From: Dermatophilaceae bacterium
Lineage (GTDB): Bacteria; Actinomycetota; Actinomycetes; Actinomycetales; Dermatophilaceae
Length of the DNA: 64,000 nucleotides
Reading direction: 5' to 3'
NCBI GenBank assembly: GCA_014377705.1
Contig: JACMPC010000204.1
Coordinates: 36,011 to 100,010 of the forward strand
In this document: positions 17,501-26,214 of the stretch, piece by piece
How positions within the stretch are numbered: the stretch's first letter is position 1
Layout: each line of letters starts with the position of its first letter
Notes under the pieces: generated by a model
Told to the model about the DNA's origin: nothing
What the model saw: the letters and a program-made list of their open reading frames with translations, nothing else
The model's database searches: none
Program-made: the position numbers and the translations under genes

Positions 17501-17566
17501 GATGGTCAGGTCCGGCGCGGGGGCGCCTGTGTCGGCATGGTCTGTTTCGGGGCGTTCTGTCGAGAT
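14531..17566 (-). CDS. cphA: Cyanophycin synthetase CphA
   Basis: CphA polymerises Asp and Arg into cyanophycin using ATP. From the ATC codon at 17566 the product is 1011 aa. Residues 1-165 form the N domain, with RGPNIWSYEPAIHLVVDLG near residue 34. An ATP-grasp domain from about 235 has GYPCVVKPLDGNHGRGV and AICEVNAAPGFRMHTHP. A Mur ligase domain has VTGTNGKTTTARM near 510, EVARGGILREG, NVSPDHLGMHG and SPGRMNLL. A His/Pro/Lys-rich hexapeptide tail follows (955-1002). No ATG, GTG or TTG precedes the conserved N-terminus in frame; the first is GTG 17314, which would delete 84 residues. ATC 17566 has a good GAGGAG site six bases upstream, so initiation there is likely, or an ATG was altered. 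cphB lies 62 bases upstream on the same strand. Confidence 0.93.
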   Translation of the reverse strand: MSTERPETDHADTGAPAPDLTIVWSRVYRGPNIWSYEPAIHLVVDLGSLEDHPTNAVDGFTDELLRLLPGLSEHTCSRGVAGGFVQRLREGTWMGHVAEHVALQVQKEAGHELSRGKTRQVRGKPGVYNVIYGYVDERVGLAAGQLAVRLVNHLVRPEPGFGFQTELEAFLTSAQRIAFGPSTSAILEEAVSRDIPWIRLNEHSLIQLGQGVHAQRIRATMTSRTGALAVDIAGDKDLTAKLLASAGLPVPRSEPVRSVEAAVAAADRIGYPCVVKPLDGNHGRGVCLNLPDAEAVSAAWLVAEPESRRGVCVVESLLIGRDYRCLIVGGKMAAIAERVPAHVIGDGRHTVAQLVETTNADPRRGVGHEKVLTKITVDGAALDLLTAHGLGLESVPAAGTMVKLALTGNMSTGGISVDRTFDAHPDNVEIAEEAARMIGLDVAGIDFICPDIAHPVRETGGAICEVNAAPGFRMHTHPTVGEPQFIAKPVVDLLFPPGAPSRVPIIAVTGTNGKTTTARMIAHIFKGLGRKVGMTSTDGVVIDERLVIKADASGPKSARMVLQNPRVDFAVMEVARGGILREGLGYDRNDVAVVTNVSPDHLGMHGVHTLEQLADVKAVVVEAVPRDGFAVLNADDELVRAMRRRCSGEVVWFSMLPPGSKVRDFIDERCRRGGRAVVLEPTDKGDMIVIRHGRRSMQLAWTHLLPSTFGGAAKMNVANAMAAAGAAFAAGAPLHDIRQGLRTFTTSYYLSPGRMNLLDINHIEVVVDYCHNPPGMRMLGDFVESYSAQRAGQSDLGKASRIGMIGAAGDRRDEDIRELGAIAAEHFDVLVVREDDRLRGRTPGATAELVAQGARARMADGTARCRQVEIVLEELTAVRHCMARANPGDLVVLCVDRHPTVIGELEIIANQAQAGAHSGDAAGDPDMHPQQMQDAAQVSGDEATAVSGDVAAASAEPPHKTQPPHKTQPPHKTEPFHTPGLPHTTELVHKTELPHDPELPHEPAGDIVPVV
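14558..14701 (-). repeat. 18-bp tandem repeat encoding His-rich hexapeptides
   Basis: Eight consecutive 18-bp units at the 3' end of cphA encode PPHKTQ, PPHKTQ, PPHKTE, PFHTPG, LPHTTE, LVHKTE, LPHDPE and LPHEPA. The first units are nearly identical and later ones diverge, consistent with recent slippage at one end. Normal CphA has no such tail. Confidence 0.88.
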
Positions 17567-17627
17567 GGGAGCTCCTCAGTTCGTACGCCGTGGTTCGGCA
17601 ACGGGCTGCCAGCCGGCGCGACCAGAG

Positions 17628-18485
17628 TCAATCTGGGGCTTTGGCGGAGGCCCTGACGGTGACGTCAGGGTGCTTCTCGACGAACCCGATCAACTGTGCC
17701 GTGTGTAGGTCGAACGTAGCGCCGCCGGGAAGTGAGTGAACCACCGCACCGGAAATCAGCAGGGGAGCGTGCCTGCGGGCCTCGGGAACATCGCTGACCG
17801 CCGCCCGGGCATCGACGACGAAGACCGCTCCCGAACCCACCACCATGAGCCTGCGCCCGTCGCGGACCTCGGCGGCGGTGTCCTCGTCGATGCCCACGCC
17901 GAGCAGGTCCGGGGAGCCGGCCACCAATGACATCAGCCGGCCGTACCGGGCCCGCTGGTCAAAGTGCTGGTCGATGATGACCCCCGGAAGCAGGCCCAGC
18001 CCGGAGGTCAGCTGGCTGCTGCGCTGCCGGGGGGTCACCCCGTCCGCACCGAGGGAGATCATGAAGCTGCTCATGATGGAGGCGCCCGCTGACGTGCCGG
18101 CCACGACCGCGCCGCGTTCGTGCGCCCGCGAGATGGCGGCCGCCAGCGGGGTGCCGACGAACAGCTGGCTGAGCTTCAGCTGGTTGCCGCCGGTCATGAA
18201 GACGCCGGTCGCGTTGTCCATCTCGCCCACCAGCGCGCTGTCGGCGGCAGCCTGACGAGAGCGCGGGTTGACGACGACGACCTGCGGCGCCCCGAGCCGG
18301 CCGAAGGCGACGTTGTAGGTCTCGACGGCCTCATCCGGGAAGGCGGACGCGCTGGGGATGACCACGATGCGGGCCTTGCGCCCGCCGGCAAGACGCACGA
18401 AGCGGCGAAGGACCGTCGCCCTGCCCACCTTGTCCTCGGCGCCGCCGATGATGAGCAGGCACGTGTGAGCTGTTCTGACCATCAC
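17628..18485 (-). CDS. cphB: Cyanophycinase CphB (peptidase S51)
   Basis: Serine exopeptidase that cuts cyanophycin to beta-Asp-Arg dipeptides. The 285-aa protein has the S51 signature: GGAEDK near the N-terminus, FMTGGNQLKLSQ, and the nucleophile elbow AGTSAGAS with Ser132, then IIDQHFDQRARYGRL supplying the conserved His. The length is typical for CphB (about 270-290 aa). It is the upstream gene of an apparent cphB-cphA operon (62-base gap), so synthesis and mobilisation of the reserve are encoded together. No signal peptide, as expected for the cytoplasmic enzyme. Confidence 0.94.
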   Translation of the reverse strand: MMVRTAHTCLLIIGGAEDKVGRATVLRRFVRLAGGRKARIVVIPSASAFPDEAVETYNVAFGRLGAPQVVVVNPRSRQAAADSALVGEMDNATGVFMTGGNQLKLSQLFVGTPLAAAISRAHERGAVVAGTSAGASIMSSFMISLGADGVTPRQRSSQLTSGLGLLPGVIIDQHFDQRARYGRLMSLVAGSPDLLGVGIDEDTAAEVRDGRRLMVVGSGAVFVVDARAAVSDVPEARRHAPLLISGAVVHSLPGGATFDLHTAQLIGFVEKHPDVTVRASAKAPD

Positions 18486-18555
18486 GACAGCCTAATTACC
18501 GAGGACGGCCTCTTGTCGGACGGTCTGGCGTCAGGCGGGCTCGGTGTCCGCCGGC

Positions 18556-19779
18556 TCAGCGGGGCGGCAGGTGTGGGGCGGGGGTCGGCGTGCCGTCAGC
18601 CTCGTCGGCGTCCTCGATCTCCTCGCGGGTGATCCCGAGCAGATAGAGGACGGCATCCAGGTAGGGGACACTGACGGCCGCATCAGCCTGCTCACGCACG
18701 ATCGGCTTGGCGTTGAACGCGATCCCGAGCCCGGCGGCGGCCAGCATGTCCAGGTCGTTGGCCCCGTCGCCGATCGCCACGGTGCGCGACATCGGCACGT
18801 GCTCGGCAGCGGCGAACCGGCGCAGCGCCGCGGCCTTGCCCTGGCGGTCGACGATCTCGCCGACCAGGTCCCCGGTGAGGAAGCCATCCCTGATGTCGAG
18901 CCGGTTGGCGTGCGCGTGGTCGATCCCCAGGTCCGCCGCGAGCGGTCCGACGACCTCGATGAAACCGCCGGAGACGACGGCGACAGTGAAGCCGAGACGC
19001 TTCAGGGTGCGGACCAGGGTCCGGGCGCCTGCCGTCAGCCGGATGCCGTCCCGGACCTCGTCAAGGGCGCTCCCGGGAAGCCCGGCGAGCAGCGCCACCC
19101 GGGCCCGCAGGCTCTCCGCGAAGTCGAGGTCGCCGTTCATGGCGGCCGCGGTCACCGCAGCGACCTCGGCCTCCTTGCCGGCGCGGGCGGCCAGCAGGTC
19201 GATCACCTCATCCTGGATCAGCGTGGAGTCCACGTCCATCACGATCAGCCGCTGCCCACGGCGGGCCAGGCCGGCGGGGGACACCGCGATGTCGACGCCG
19301 CTCGCTGCCGCCTCGAGCGAGAGCTCCAGGCGCAGGGCGGTGATGTCGGCCCCGGAGATGTCGAGCTCCACGGTGGTGACCGGATATCGGGACAGCCGCC
19401 GGATCCGGTCGATGTTGGCTCCGTGCGCCGCGATGCGGGCGCTGATCGCGGCGACGGCGCTGGCCTGCAGCGGCGCCCCGATCACGACCACGGCGGCGCG
19501 GCCACCGCGGCGGGCCGGGTTGTCGCCCCGGCCGGACTCGACAGTGACGTGCATCCCGAGCGAGGAGCCAACATTCACGACGACCTCGCGCAGGCGCTCG
19601 TCCCTGGTCCCTGCCGAGAGCAGCAGGGCGAGGGTCAGATGCCCGCGCACGACGACCTGCTCGAGGTCCAGGACCTCGGCGCCGACCTCGGCGATGGCGT
19701 CGAAGAGCGAGCTGGTGACGCCGGGGCGGTCGTCGCCCGAGACGGTGACCAGCAGGGTGTGGGTTACGGGATCAGGCAC
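18556..19779 (-). CDS. serB: Phosphoserine phosphatase SerB with ACT domains
   Basis: Last step of serine synthesis, hydrolysing O-phosphoserine. The 407-aa protein starts with tandem ACT-like domains (about residues 1-170, opening TLLVTVSGDDRPGVTSSLFD) that likely sense serine. The HAD catalytic domain follows with motif I DVDSTLIQDE near residue 180, motif II VVSGGF and motif III GDGANDLDMLAAAG. The two-ACT architecture is the actinobacterial SerB2 type. It ends in a Pro/Ala tail. It lies upstream of cphB by 70 bases on the same strand. Confidence 0.95.
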   Translation of the reverse strand: MPDPVTHTLLVTVSGDDRPGVTSSLFDAIAEVGAEVLDLEQVVVRGHLTLALLLSAGTRDERLREVVVNVGSSLGMHVTVESGRGDNPARRGGRAAVVVIGAPLQASAVAAISARIAAHGANIDRIRRLSRYPVTTVELDISGADITALRLELSLEAAASGVDIAVSPAGLARRGQRLIVMDVDSTLIQDEVIDLLAARAGKEAEVAAVTAAAMNGDLDFAESLRARVALLAGLPGSALDEVRDGIRLTAGARTLVRTLKRLGFTVAVVSGGFIEVVGPLAADLGIDHAHANRLDIRDGFLTGDLVGEIVDRQGKAAALRRFAAAEHVPMSRTVAIGDGANDLDMLAAAGLGIAFNAKPIVREQADAAVSVPYLDAVLYLLGITREEIEDADEADGTPTPAPHLPPR

Positions 19780-19799
19780 CGGGCAAGGCTAACGCCGCG

Positions 19800-20678
19800 T
19801 CACCCCCGGCGGTGTTCGTCCCGCCAGGCGAGCAGGTCCCGCAGCGGCGCGAGGTCGTAGGCCGGGCCACCCAGCCCGACCGTGAACAGCCGGGTGCCCA
19901 CGGCATACAGGGAATCGGCGTTGCCATCCGGGTCCGTGGGCGACACACCGGCGGAGCGCTCGATCTCCAGCGGGTCCCGGCCTGCCTTGGCGCACCACTG
20001 GTCGAGCACCCGGTGCTTGTGGGCGACCGTCTCGGCATCGCCGAAACCGTGCCAGATGTCGGCGTGCTCGGCCACGATCCGCAGGGTCTTGCGCTCGCCG
20101 CCCCCGCCGATCAGCACGGGGATGGGGCGCGTGGGCGGGGGGATCAGCCGCGCCAGGCGGTTTGTGATCAGGGGCAGGTCGCGGTCGAGGGCGTCGAGGC
20201 GCCCGCCCGGCGTGCCGAACTCGTAGCCATACTCGTCGTAGTCCTTCTCGAACCAGCCAGACCCGATGCCCAGGATCAGCCGGCCCTCGCTGATGTGGTC
20301 GACGGTGCGAGCCATATCGGCGAGCAGCTGCGGGTTGCGGTAGGAGTTGCAGGTGACCAGGGCGCCGATCTCGACCCGCTCGGTCGCCTCCGCGAAGGCC
20401 CCCAGCATCGTCCAGCACTCGAAGTGCAGGCCCTCGGGCTCGCCATACAAGGGATAGAAATGGTCCCAGTTGAACAGGACGTCCGCGCCCAGCTCCTCGG
20501 CCTGCGCGCAGGCGCGCCGGATCTCCCGGTAGCTCGCGTGCTGCTGTTGCAGCTGCACTCCCACTCGGGCCGGGCGGGGGTCGTGCGCGCTCTGCGGTGC
20601 GGCCTGGGCTGCGGTCTGGGCTGCGGTCTGGGCGGTGGTCTCTGCGGTGGTCTGGGTCGCGGCTTCGGACGTGCTCAT
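19800..20678 (-). CDS. Luciferase-like (LLM class) F420-dependent oxidoreductase
   Basis: A 292-aa TIM-barrel protein of the luciferase-like monooxygenase class, many of which use F420 or FMN. It shows [49 protein letters not shown] and [15 protein letters not shown], all typical of the family. The N-terminal 35 residues are a degenerate Ala/Thr/Gln repeat and not part of the barrel. Its ATG overlaps the stop of glgC by four bases (20675-20678), so the two are cotranscribed. The substrate is unknown, and its link to glycogen is only positional. Confidence 0.88.
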   Translation of the reverse strand: MSTSEAATQTTAETTAQTAAQTAAQAAPQSAHDPRPARVGVQLQQQHASYREIRRACAQAEELGADVLFNWDHFYPLYGEPEGLHFECWTMLGAFAEATERVEIGALVTCNSYRNPQLLADMARTVDHISEGRLILGIGSGWFEKDYDEYGYEFGTPGGRLDALDRDLPLITNRLARLIPPPTRPIPVLIGGGGERKTLRIVAEHADIWHGFGDAETVAHKHRVLDQWCAKAGRDPLEIERSAGVSPTDPDGNADSLYAVGTRLFTVGLGGPAYDLAPLRDLLAWRDEHRRG

Positions 20679-21925
20679 GGGCGGACCTTCTGGCCCTTGC
20701 CGATCACGGTGATACCGGAGTCGGTCACGGTGAAGCCGCGGTCCAGGTCGTGCTCGCGGTCCATGCCGATACTGACGTTGGGGGGCACCACGACGTTCTT
20801 GTCGATGATCGCCCGGTGGATCGTGGCGTGGCGGCCGACCTCGACGAAGTCGAGCAGCACGCTGTCGGTGATCGACGCATAGCTGTGCACCTGGACACCC
20901 GGGGAGAGCACCGAGTGGGCCACGTGACCCCCGCTGATCACGACGCCGGGCGAGACCGCGGAGTCGAGCGCCAGGCCGACCCGGCCCGCCGAGTCGAAGA
21001 CGAACTTGGCCGGCGGGTAGTTGCCGTGGTCGGTGTAGATCGGCCATTCGTAGTTGTAGAGGTTGAACACCGGGTGGACGGCGATGAGATCCATCTGGGC
21101 GTCGTAGTAGGAGTCGATCGTGCCGACGTCACGCCAGTACCCGTGGTCGCGATCGGTGGAGCCGGGGATCGGGTTGTCCTTGACGTCGTAGACGTTGGCC
21201 TCGCCCCGGCGGACGAAGTCGGGGACGATGTCCCCGCCCATGTCCCGTTTGCTCCCCTCGCGTTCCGCATCGCGGGTGACGGCGTCGATGAGGACATCGG
21301 CGGTGAACACGTAGATACCCATCGAGGCAAGGATCTCGCCGGGGGAGTCCGGAAGGCCCTTTGCATCCTTGGGCTTCTCCAGGAAGGCCCGGATCCGGTT
21401 GCTGCTGGCGGCCACCTGGATGATCCCGAACTGGTCGGCCAGCTCGATGGGCTGGCGGATCGCCGCCACCGTCACGCCGGCGCCACTGGCGATGTGTTCG
21501 GCGATCATGTGGCTGAAGTCCATCCGGTAGACGTGGTCCGCGCCGACCACGACGACGATGTCGGGCTTCTCGTCGTACACGAGGTTCAGGCTCTGGTAGA
21601 TCGCGTCGGCACTGCCCCGGAACCAGCTCTTGTCGATGCGCTGCTGGGCCGGCACCGGCGTCACGTAGTTACCGAGCATCGTCGACATCCGCCAGGTCTT
21701 GCTGATGTGACGGTCCAGGCTGTGCGACTTGTACTGGGTCAGCACGACGACCTTGGTGCAGCCCGAGTTCACCACGTTGCTTAGCGCGAAGTCGATCAAC
21801 CGGTAGATCCCGCCGAAGGGCACCGCGGGTTTGGCCCGGTCGGCCGTCAGCGGCATCAGCCGCTTGCCTTCCCCGCCTGCGAGAACGATTGCCAGAACCT
21901 TCGGGGACCCAGTGCGCATTGCCAT
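20675..21925 (-). CDS. glgC: Glucose-1-phosphate adenylyltransferase GlgC
   Basis: Makes ADP-glucose from glucose-1-phosphate and ATP, the committed step of glycogen synthesis. The ~416-aa protein has the N-terminal nucleotidyltransferase motif [20 protein letters not shown], substrate region [14 protein letters not shown], and the [14 protein letters not shown] metal site, then a left-handed beta-helix C-terminal domain ending in the [11 protein letters not shown] segment. Starts at 21925 (MAMRT) or 21919 are possible; the frame also opens at 21949. It is divergent from glgA with a 64-base intergenic region that must hold both promoters. Confidence 0.95.
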   Translation of the reverse strand: MAMRTGSPKVLAIVLAGGEGKRLMPLTADRAKPAVPFGGIYRLIDFALSNVVNSGCTKVVVLTQYKSHSLDRHISKTWRMSTMLGNYVTPVPAQQRIDKSWFRGSADAIYQSLNLVYDEKPDIVVVVGADHVYRMDFSHMIAEHIASGAGVTVAAIRQPIELADQFGIIQVAASSNRIRAFLEKPKDAKGLPDSPGEILASMGIYVFTADVLIDAVTRDAEREGSKRDMGGDIVPDFVRRGEANVYDVKDNPIPGSTDRDHGYWRDVGTIDSYYDAQMDLIAVHPVFNLYNYEWPIYTDHGNYPPAKFVFDSAGRVGLALDSAVSPGVVISGGHVAHSVLSPGVQVHSYASITDSVLLDFVEVGRHATIHRAIIDKNVVVPPNVSIGMDREHDLDRGFTVTDSGITVIGKGQKVRP

Positions 21926-21989
21926 GAGGCAGACCCTAACCCGGGACACTCTCGCGCGGGACCCCCCCTACGGGACTACCGTTCACCAG

Positions 21990-23189
21990 ATGAGAGTCGA
22001 CATTCTGAGCAAGGAGTACCCGCCGCTGGTCTACGGTGGCGCCGGGGTCCACGTCGCCGAGCTGGTGCGCGCGTTGCGAGGCAGGGGTGACATCGATGCC
22101 CGGGTCCGCTGTTTCGGCGGACCGCGCGACGAGGCAGGCACGACAGGGTATGCCGACCTGCCGCAGCTCGCGTGCGCGAACGCGGCCATCTCGACCCTGG
22201 GCGTCGACCTGGCCATGGTCGACGACTGTGTGGGCGCGGACCTGGTTCACTCGCACACCTGGTACGCCAACATGGCCGGTCACCTGGCGTCCCTGCTGGC
22301 CGGCGTGCCCCACGTGGTGTCCGCGCACAGCCTGGAGCCGATGCGCCCCTGGAAGGCCGAGCAGCTCGGTGGCGGCTTCGCGGTGTCCTCCTGGGCCGAG
22401 CGGACGGCCTACCAGGCGGCCGCGGCGGTCATCGCGGTGAGCGCGGGGATGCGTGCGGATGTGCTGAACAGCTATCCGACCATCGACCCGGCCAACGTCC
22501 ACGTGGTCCACAACGGCATCGACTCCCAGCTCTGGCAGCCGGATTCGAGCGCCAAGGCGATGGAGGTGCTGCACCGGCACGGGGTGGACCCGCAGAGGCC
22601 CTCCGTCGTCTTCGTGGGCCGGATCACCCGCCAGAAGGGGCTGCCCTACCTGTTGCGCGCGGCTGCCGAGCTGCCGCCAGAGGTCCAGCTCGTCCTGTGT
22701 GCGGGTGCTCCGGACACACCCCAGCTGCTGGCCGAGGTGGAGGCGCTGATCGCCGGCCTGCGCCAGACTCGCGCGGGCCTGGTGTGGATCACCGAGATGC
22801 TGCCGAGGGACGAGGTGATCGCCCTGCTCAGCGCCGCGACGGTTTTCGCGTGCCCGTCGGTGTACGAGCCGCTCGGCATCGTCAACCTCGAGGCGATGGC
22901 GTGTGAGCTCGCGGTGGTGGCCACGGCGACCGGCGGGATCCCGGAGGTGGTCGTGGACGGTGAGACCGGCTGGCTCGTGCCGATCGAGCAGGTGACTGAC
23001 GGGAGCGGGGCACCGGTGGACCCTGATCGTTTCGTCGCCGATCTCGCCGGCGCCCTGAACGAGGCTGTCAGCGACCCGCAGCGAGCGCGTCGACTCGGTG
23101 AGGCAGGGCGCCGGCGCGCGGTGGAGAGCTTCTCATGGTCGTCGATCGGCGACCAGACCCTGGTGGTCTACGAGTCCGTGCTGCGTTGA
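21990..23189 (+). CDS. glgA: Glycogen synthase GlgA (actinobacterial GT4 type)
   Basis: A 399-aa GT-B glycosyltransferase. It begins RVDILSKEYPPLVYGGAGVHV, which carries the glycogen-synthase-like N-terminal loop, then HTWYANMAGHLA, VVHNGIDSQLW, the nucleotide-sugar region GRITRQKGLPYLL and the EPLGIVNLEAMA motif. Actinobacterial GlgA/GlgM enzymes of this type use ADP-glucose to extend alpha-1,4-glucan or make maltose-1-phosphate. No GlgE genes are in the window to decide between these. The start is ATG 21990. It is divergent from glgC. Confidence 0.92.
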   Translation: MRVDILSKEYPPLVYGGAGVHVAELVRALRGRGDIDARVRCFGGPRDEAGTTGYADLPQLACANAAISTLGVDLAMVDDCVGADLVHSHTWYANMAGHLASLLAGVPHVVSAHSLEPMRPWKAEQLGGGFAVSSWAERTAYQAAAAVIAVSAGMRADVLNSYPTIDPANVHVVHNGIDSQLWQPDSSAKAMEVLHRHGVDPQRPSVVFVGRITRQKGLPYLLRAAAELPPEVQLVLCAGAPDTPQLLAEVEALIAGLRQTRAGLVWITEMLPRDEVIALLSAATVFACPSVYEPLGIVNLEAMACELAVVATATGGIPEVVVDGETGWLVPIEQVTDGSGAPVDPDRFVADLAGALNEAVSDPQRARRLGEAGRRRAVESFSWSSIGDQTLVVYESVLR

Positions 23190-23210
23190 CCAGCGACCGA
23201 CCTGCTGTGG

Positions 23211-24249
23211 TCAGCCCGCAGTCGCAACGCCGGGGCGGGGCGATCCCGCCATGGCGCTACTTCCCCACAGTCCGACACCTGCCCGCAGCAGCTGTTCCAT
23301 CGCGGGCGCCGGCAGCGGCCGGCTGAAGTAGTAGCCCTGCGTCTGGTCGCGCTTGTGACGTCGCAGGAACGCCAGCTGGGACGCCGTCTCAACGCCTTCG
23401 GCGATGACCTCCAGGTTGAGGCTGTGACCCATTCGGATGATCGCCAGGGCGATGGCGGCGTCATCCGCGCTGCGGGTGATCTCCTGGGTGAAGCTGTAGT
23501 CGATCTTGAGCGCCCTGGGGCATTATCAGGACGACCGCGAACTGGTCTCCCCCGAGTCGTCCGACGGCGTCGCGGACGCGCACGCACCGGATCAACCCGT
23601 GGCCGGGTCCGCCTTCAGCACTTCCACCACCTGCTGCCCGCTCAGACCGGGCATCATGTCGTCCAGCAGGATCAGGTCCGGCGGGTCGTCTGCGATAGAG
23701 GCCGGCGCTGCGCTGCCGCAGTCGGCAGTGCGGGTGACATAGCCCTTCGGCTCTAGCAGCGCCTCGAGGAGCCGGCGGTTCGGACCGTCGTCGTCGACGA
23801 CGAGGACGGTCTCCGGGATTGCGGGAGCGGGCGACCCCCTTCGGTGGCAACGGTGGCTTCGGTGCCCTCGGTGGTGGACGGCGCGGCTCTTGCAGGAGCT
23901 CTTCCATCACCGTGTAGAGCTCGTCGTACCGCAGCGGCTTGACGATATAGGCGTCGCTGCCGGCCTCCTGACCCCGTTCCAGATCGGACTTCAGCGACAG
24001 AGCGCTCAGGGTGATGATGGGCTTGGATGCCGTGGCAGGGTCTTCTTTCAAAATGGCGGTGGCGGCATTGCCGTCGATCCCCGGCAGCTGAATGTCCATG
24101 AGGATCAGGTCAGGGTGCTCGCTCCGCGCGATCTCTAGCCCCGCCTCCGCGTCTACGGCGCGCAGCACGCTGTGACCGGCGCTGCGCAGCAGCAGCGTTG
24201 TCAGCTTCATGTTCGCCGGGTTGTCCTCGACGACAGGTACTTTCGCCAT
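23211..24249 (-). pseudogene. Decayed REC-REC-GGDEF-EAL signalling protein
   Basis: Remains of a cyclic-di-GMP response regulator in several frames. An apparently complete receiver domain begins at 24249 (MAKVPVVEDNPANMK) with the phospho-acceptor Asp in LILMDIQLPGIDG and Lys in YIVKPL. The frame then shifts, and a second receiver fragment appears in another frame with TVLVVDDDGPNRRLLEALLE and LILLDDMMPGLSG, ending in a stop near 23600. A short GGDEF piece (RLGGDQFAVVL, GGDEF changed to GGDQF) and the end of an EAL domain (LKIDYSFTQEITRSADDA, EVIAEGVETASQLAFLR, QGYYFSRPLPA) follow. Large deletions and frameshifts make an intact enzyme impossible; the first REC could still be made as a fused or truncated protein. 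Confidence 0.8.
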
Positions 24250-24546
24250 CTTCTGTTCCTTCTGGCGTCGGGGCACCTGGGCGGCGCAAGGACGACTTCG
24301 CACCTGTTTGTCCCCTGCTCATCAACTCGACCAGGGTGCGAACGGCACGACACCATTCCGGCCAGGCGTTGGAGCGCACGGCCAGCAGCGGCTTCGCTGG
24401 CCCAGCCTGGAACGCCTACCTAGCCCCTTCGCAGTACGGCGACGCACCCCGCAGTGTGGGTGGTTTGACCCAAGACGGGGGCGGTGTGGTGCCACGTCGC
24501 GGGCTGTCGCTCCCAAAACCGGCGGCGGCGGGGGAGCAAATGTCGG

Positions 24547-25320
24547 CTAGGGGTCGTGGTGGCCGGGGCGCAGCCCGGCCGGGGACAGGGCGCCAATGGT
24601 CGCGGCGGCCGCCATGGCCGTGTCCGCGCAGCAGTCAAGCGTGGTGAGCGCCACCCGGCGCTTCTCGGCGACCGCGCCGGTCAGGACCTGTGACTGGGCC
24701 TCGTCGCTAAGACCGATCCTGGTGGCCACGCTGACCAGGGCAGCCATCGTGATGATGGTGGTCGCCCGCGACGGCAGTCCGTCCGGGAGGCCCCACTGGC
24801 CGAGGCTGAGTCCGTCGGCCATGGCGCGGAACGGGCTGCCGGACCAGGGCCTGGCGTCGAGCGACTCGATCGCCGAGGTGTGCTCCGCCAGATCGCGGCG
24901 GAACCCCCGTTCGATCTCGCTCAGGGATAGCGCCTCCAGGGCATGTGCCGGGACCGGGTCGCAGTCGTATGCCGTCCAGCTCACGCTGGTTCCCTGGTCG
25001 TCAGCCGGGCCGAAGCGGCCGATCGTCGGAACCAGGGCCCCCCCGATGCCGGGCACGTAGACGCACTCGCCCGCGTCGGTGGCGGCTGCGACGAGATCGG
25101 CGGACCCGCGCGGCACACCTAAGAGGTTCCCCGGCCGGGGAAGAGCCACCAGGACCGCCCGCTCGCCCAGCCCGAGCCAGAGGGCGAGGTGGCCGAGATC
25201 GCCGGCGACGTGGTCCAGATCGGGGTGCGCAGCGGTGATGGCCTCCTGAACGGTCAGGCGGCCGGAATACGCTGCCGTCGCCCAGAGGCAGAGCCGGACG
25301 CTCACGGGAAGAACGGACAT
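24547..25320 (-). CDS. Conserved actinobacterial protein, unknown function
   Basis: A 257-aa soluble protein starting MSVLPVSVRLCLWATAAYSG. It has no signal peptide, membrane helix or motif I recognise. Other features are VYVPGIGGALVPTIGRFGP near residue 90 and a helical C-terminal half. I recall proteins of this shape from other Micrococcales but not a named family. The frame is open to 25347, but the start at 25320 matches that N-terminus. It is divergent from the ABC ATPase at 25380. About 300 bases on its other side (24250-24546) hold nothing I recognise. Confidence 0.75.
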   Translation of the reverse strand: MSVLPVSVRLCLWATAAYSGRLTVQEAITAAHPDLDHVAGDLGHLALWLGLGERAVLVALPRPGNLLGVPRGSADLVAAATDAGECVYVPGIGGALVPTIGRFGPADDQGTSVSWTAYDCDPVPAHALEALSLSEIERGFRRDLAEHTSAIESLDARPWSGSPFRAMADGLSLGQWGLPDGLPSRATTIITMAALVSVATRIGLSDEAQSQVLTGAVAEKRRVALTTLDCCADTAMAAAATIGALSPAGLRPGHHDP

Positions 25321-25379
25321 CTGCTCAGCGTAGGTGCCGCGAACCACGCTCGTCAGGGTGTGGCCTAGGGTCAGGGATC

Positions 25380-26204
25380 ATGAGCGACGTCCTCGAATTC
25401 GCCAGCGTGAGCGTGGTCCGCGGTGACAACACCCTGCTGGATGACATCACCTGGGAGGTGGAGGAGGGCCAGCGCTGGGTCATCCTCGGACCGAACGGGG
25501 CCGGCAAGACCACCCTGCTGCAGCTTGCGGCCGGCCGGATCCATCCCACCACGGGGGTCGCCGGCATCCTCGGCGAGGTTCTGGGCGCGGTCGACGTGTT
25601 CGAGCTTCGCCCCCGGATCGGCCTGTCCAGTGCTGCGATGGCCGAGCGGCTGCCGCCGGACGAGCTGGTCAGGGATGTCGTGGTCACGGCGTCCTACGGC
25701 ATCGTGGGTCGCTGGCGCGAGAGCTACGACGCGCTCGACCATGACCGTGCCGCCGACCTGCTCAAGGCCCTCGGGGTGTCCCACCTAGGCGACCGGACCT
25801 TCGGCACCCTGAGCGAGGGCGAACGCAAACGGGTGCAGATCGCGCGGGCGCTGATGACGGACCCCGAGCTGATGCTGCTCGACGAGCCGGCCGCAGGCCT
25901 CGATCTGGGCGGCCGTGAGGACCTGGTGGCCAGGCTCGCCGCGCTGGCCGCGGATATCGAGGCCCCGGCCCTGGTCCTGGTGACGCATCATGTCGAGGAG
26001 ATCCCCCCGTCTTTCACGGACGTGCTGCTGATGCGCGAGGGTCGTATCGTCGCCGCCGGGCCGGTCGAGCTGGTGCTGACAGCCGCGAACCTGTCCGAGA
26101 CGTTCGGCCTCCCGCTGGTGGTCGAGCGGCACGGGAATCGCTGGTCCGCACGGGCCGCACAAGTGCCTCCGGCGCAGTACGGTATTGGTTCACCGAGCAC
26201 CTGA
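25380..26204 (+). CDS. ABC transporter ATP-binding protein, ModF-like
   Basis: A 274-aa stand-alone nucleotide-binding domain with Walker A GPNGAGKTT, signature LSEGERKRVQIARAL, Walker B LMLLDEPAAGLD and H-loop THHVEEIP. The LSEGE signature and the HHVEEIP switch resemble the ModF/YlmA-type soluble ABC ATPases. No permease is adjacent, so its partner is unknown. The start ATG 25380 lies 59 bases from the divergent gene. It ends just before the NfeD gene (10 bases), suggesting one transcript. Confidence 0.88.
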   Translation: MSDVLEFASVSVVRGDNTLLDDITWEVEEGQRWVILGPNGAGKTTLLQLAAGRIHPTTGVAGILGEVLGAVDVFELRPRIGLSSAAMAERLPPDELVRDVVVTASYGIVGRWRESYDALDHDRAADLLKALGVSHLGDRTFGTLSEGERKRVQIARALMTDPELMLLDEPAAGLDLGGREDLVARLAALAADIEAPALVLVTHHVEEIPPSFTDVLLMREGRIVAAGPVELVLTAANLSETFGLPLVVERHGNRWSARAAQVPPAQYGIGSPST

Positions 26205-26214
26205 CGGGAGCCGC

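Noticed and set aside
17108..17656. Plus-strand gene between cphA and cphB
   Set aside because: It is the antisense of the cphA N-terminal coding region; the minus strand reads the conserved RGPNIWS segment.
20597..21784. Plus-strand frame of 395 residues
   Set aside because: Antisense to glgC, whose motifs are unmistakable.
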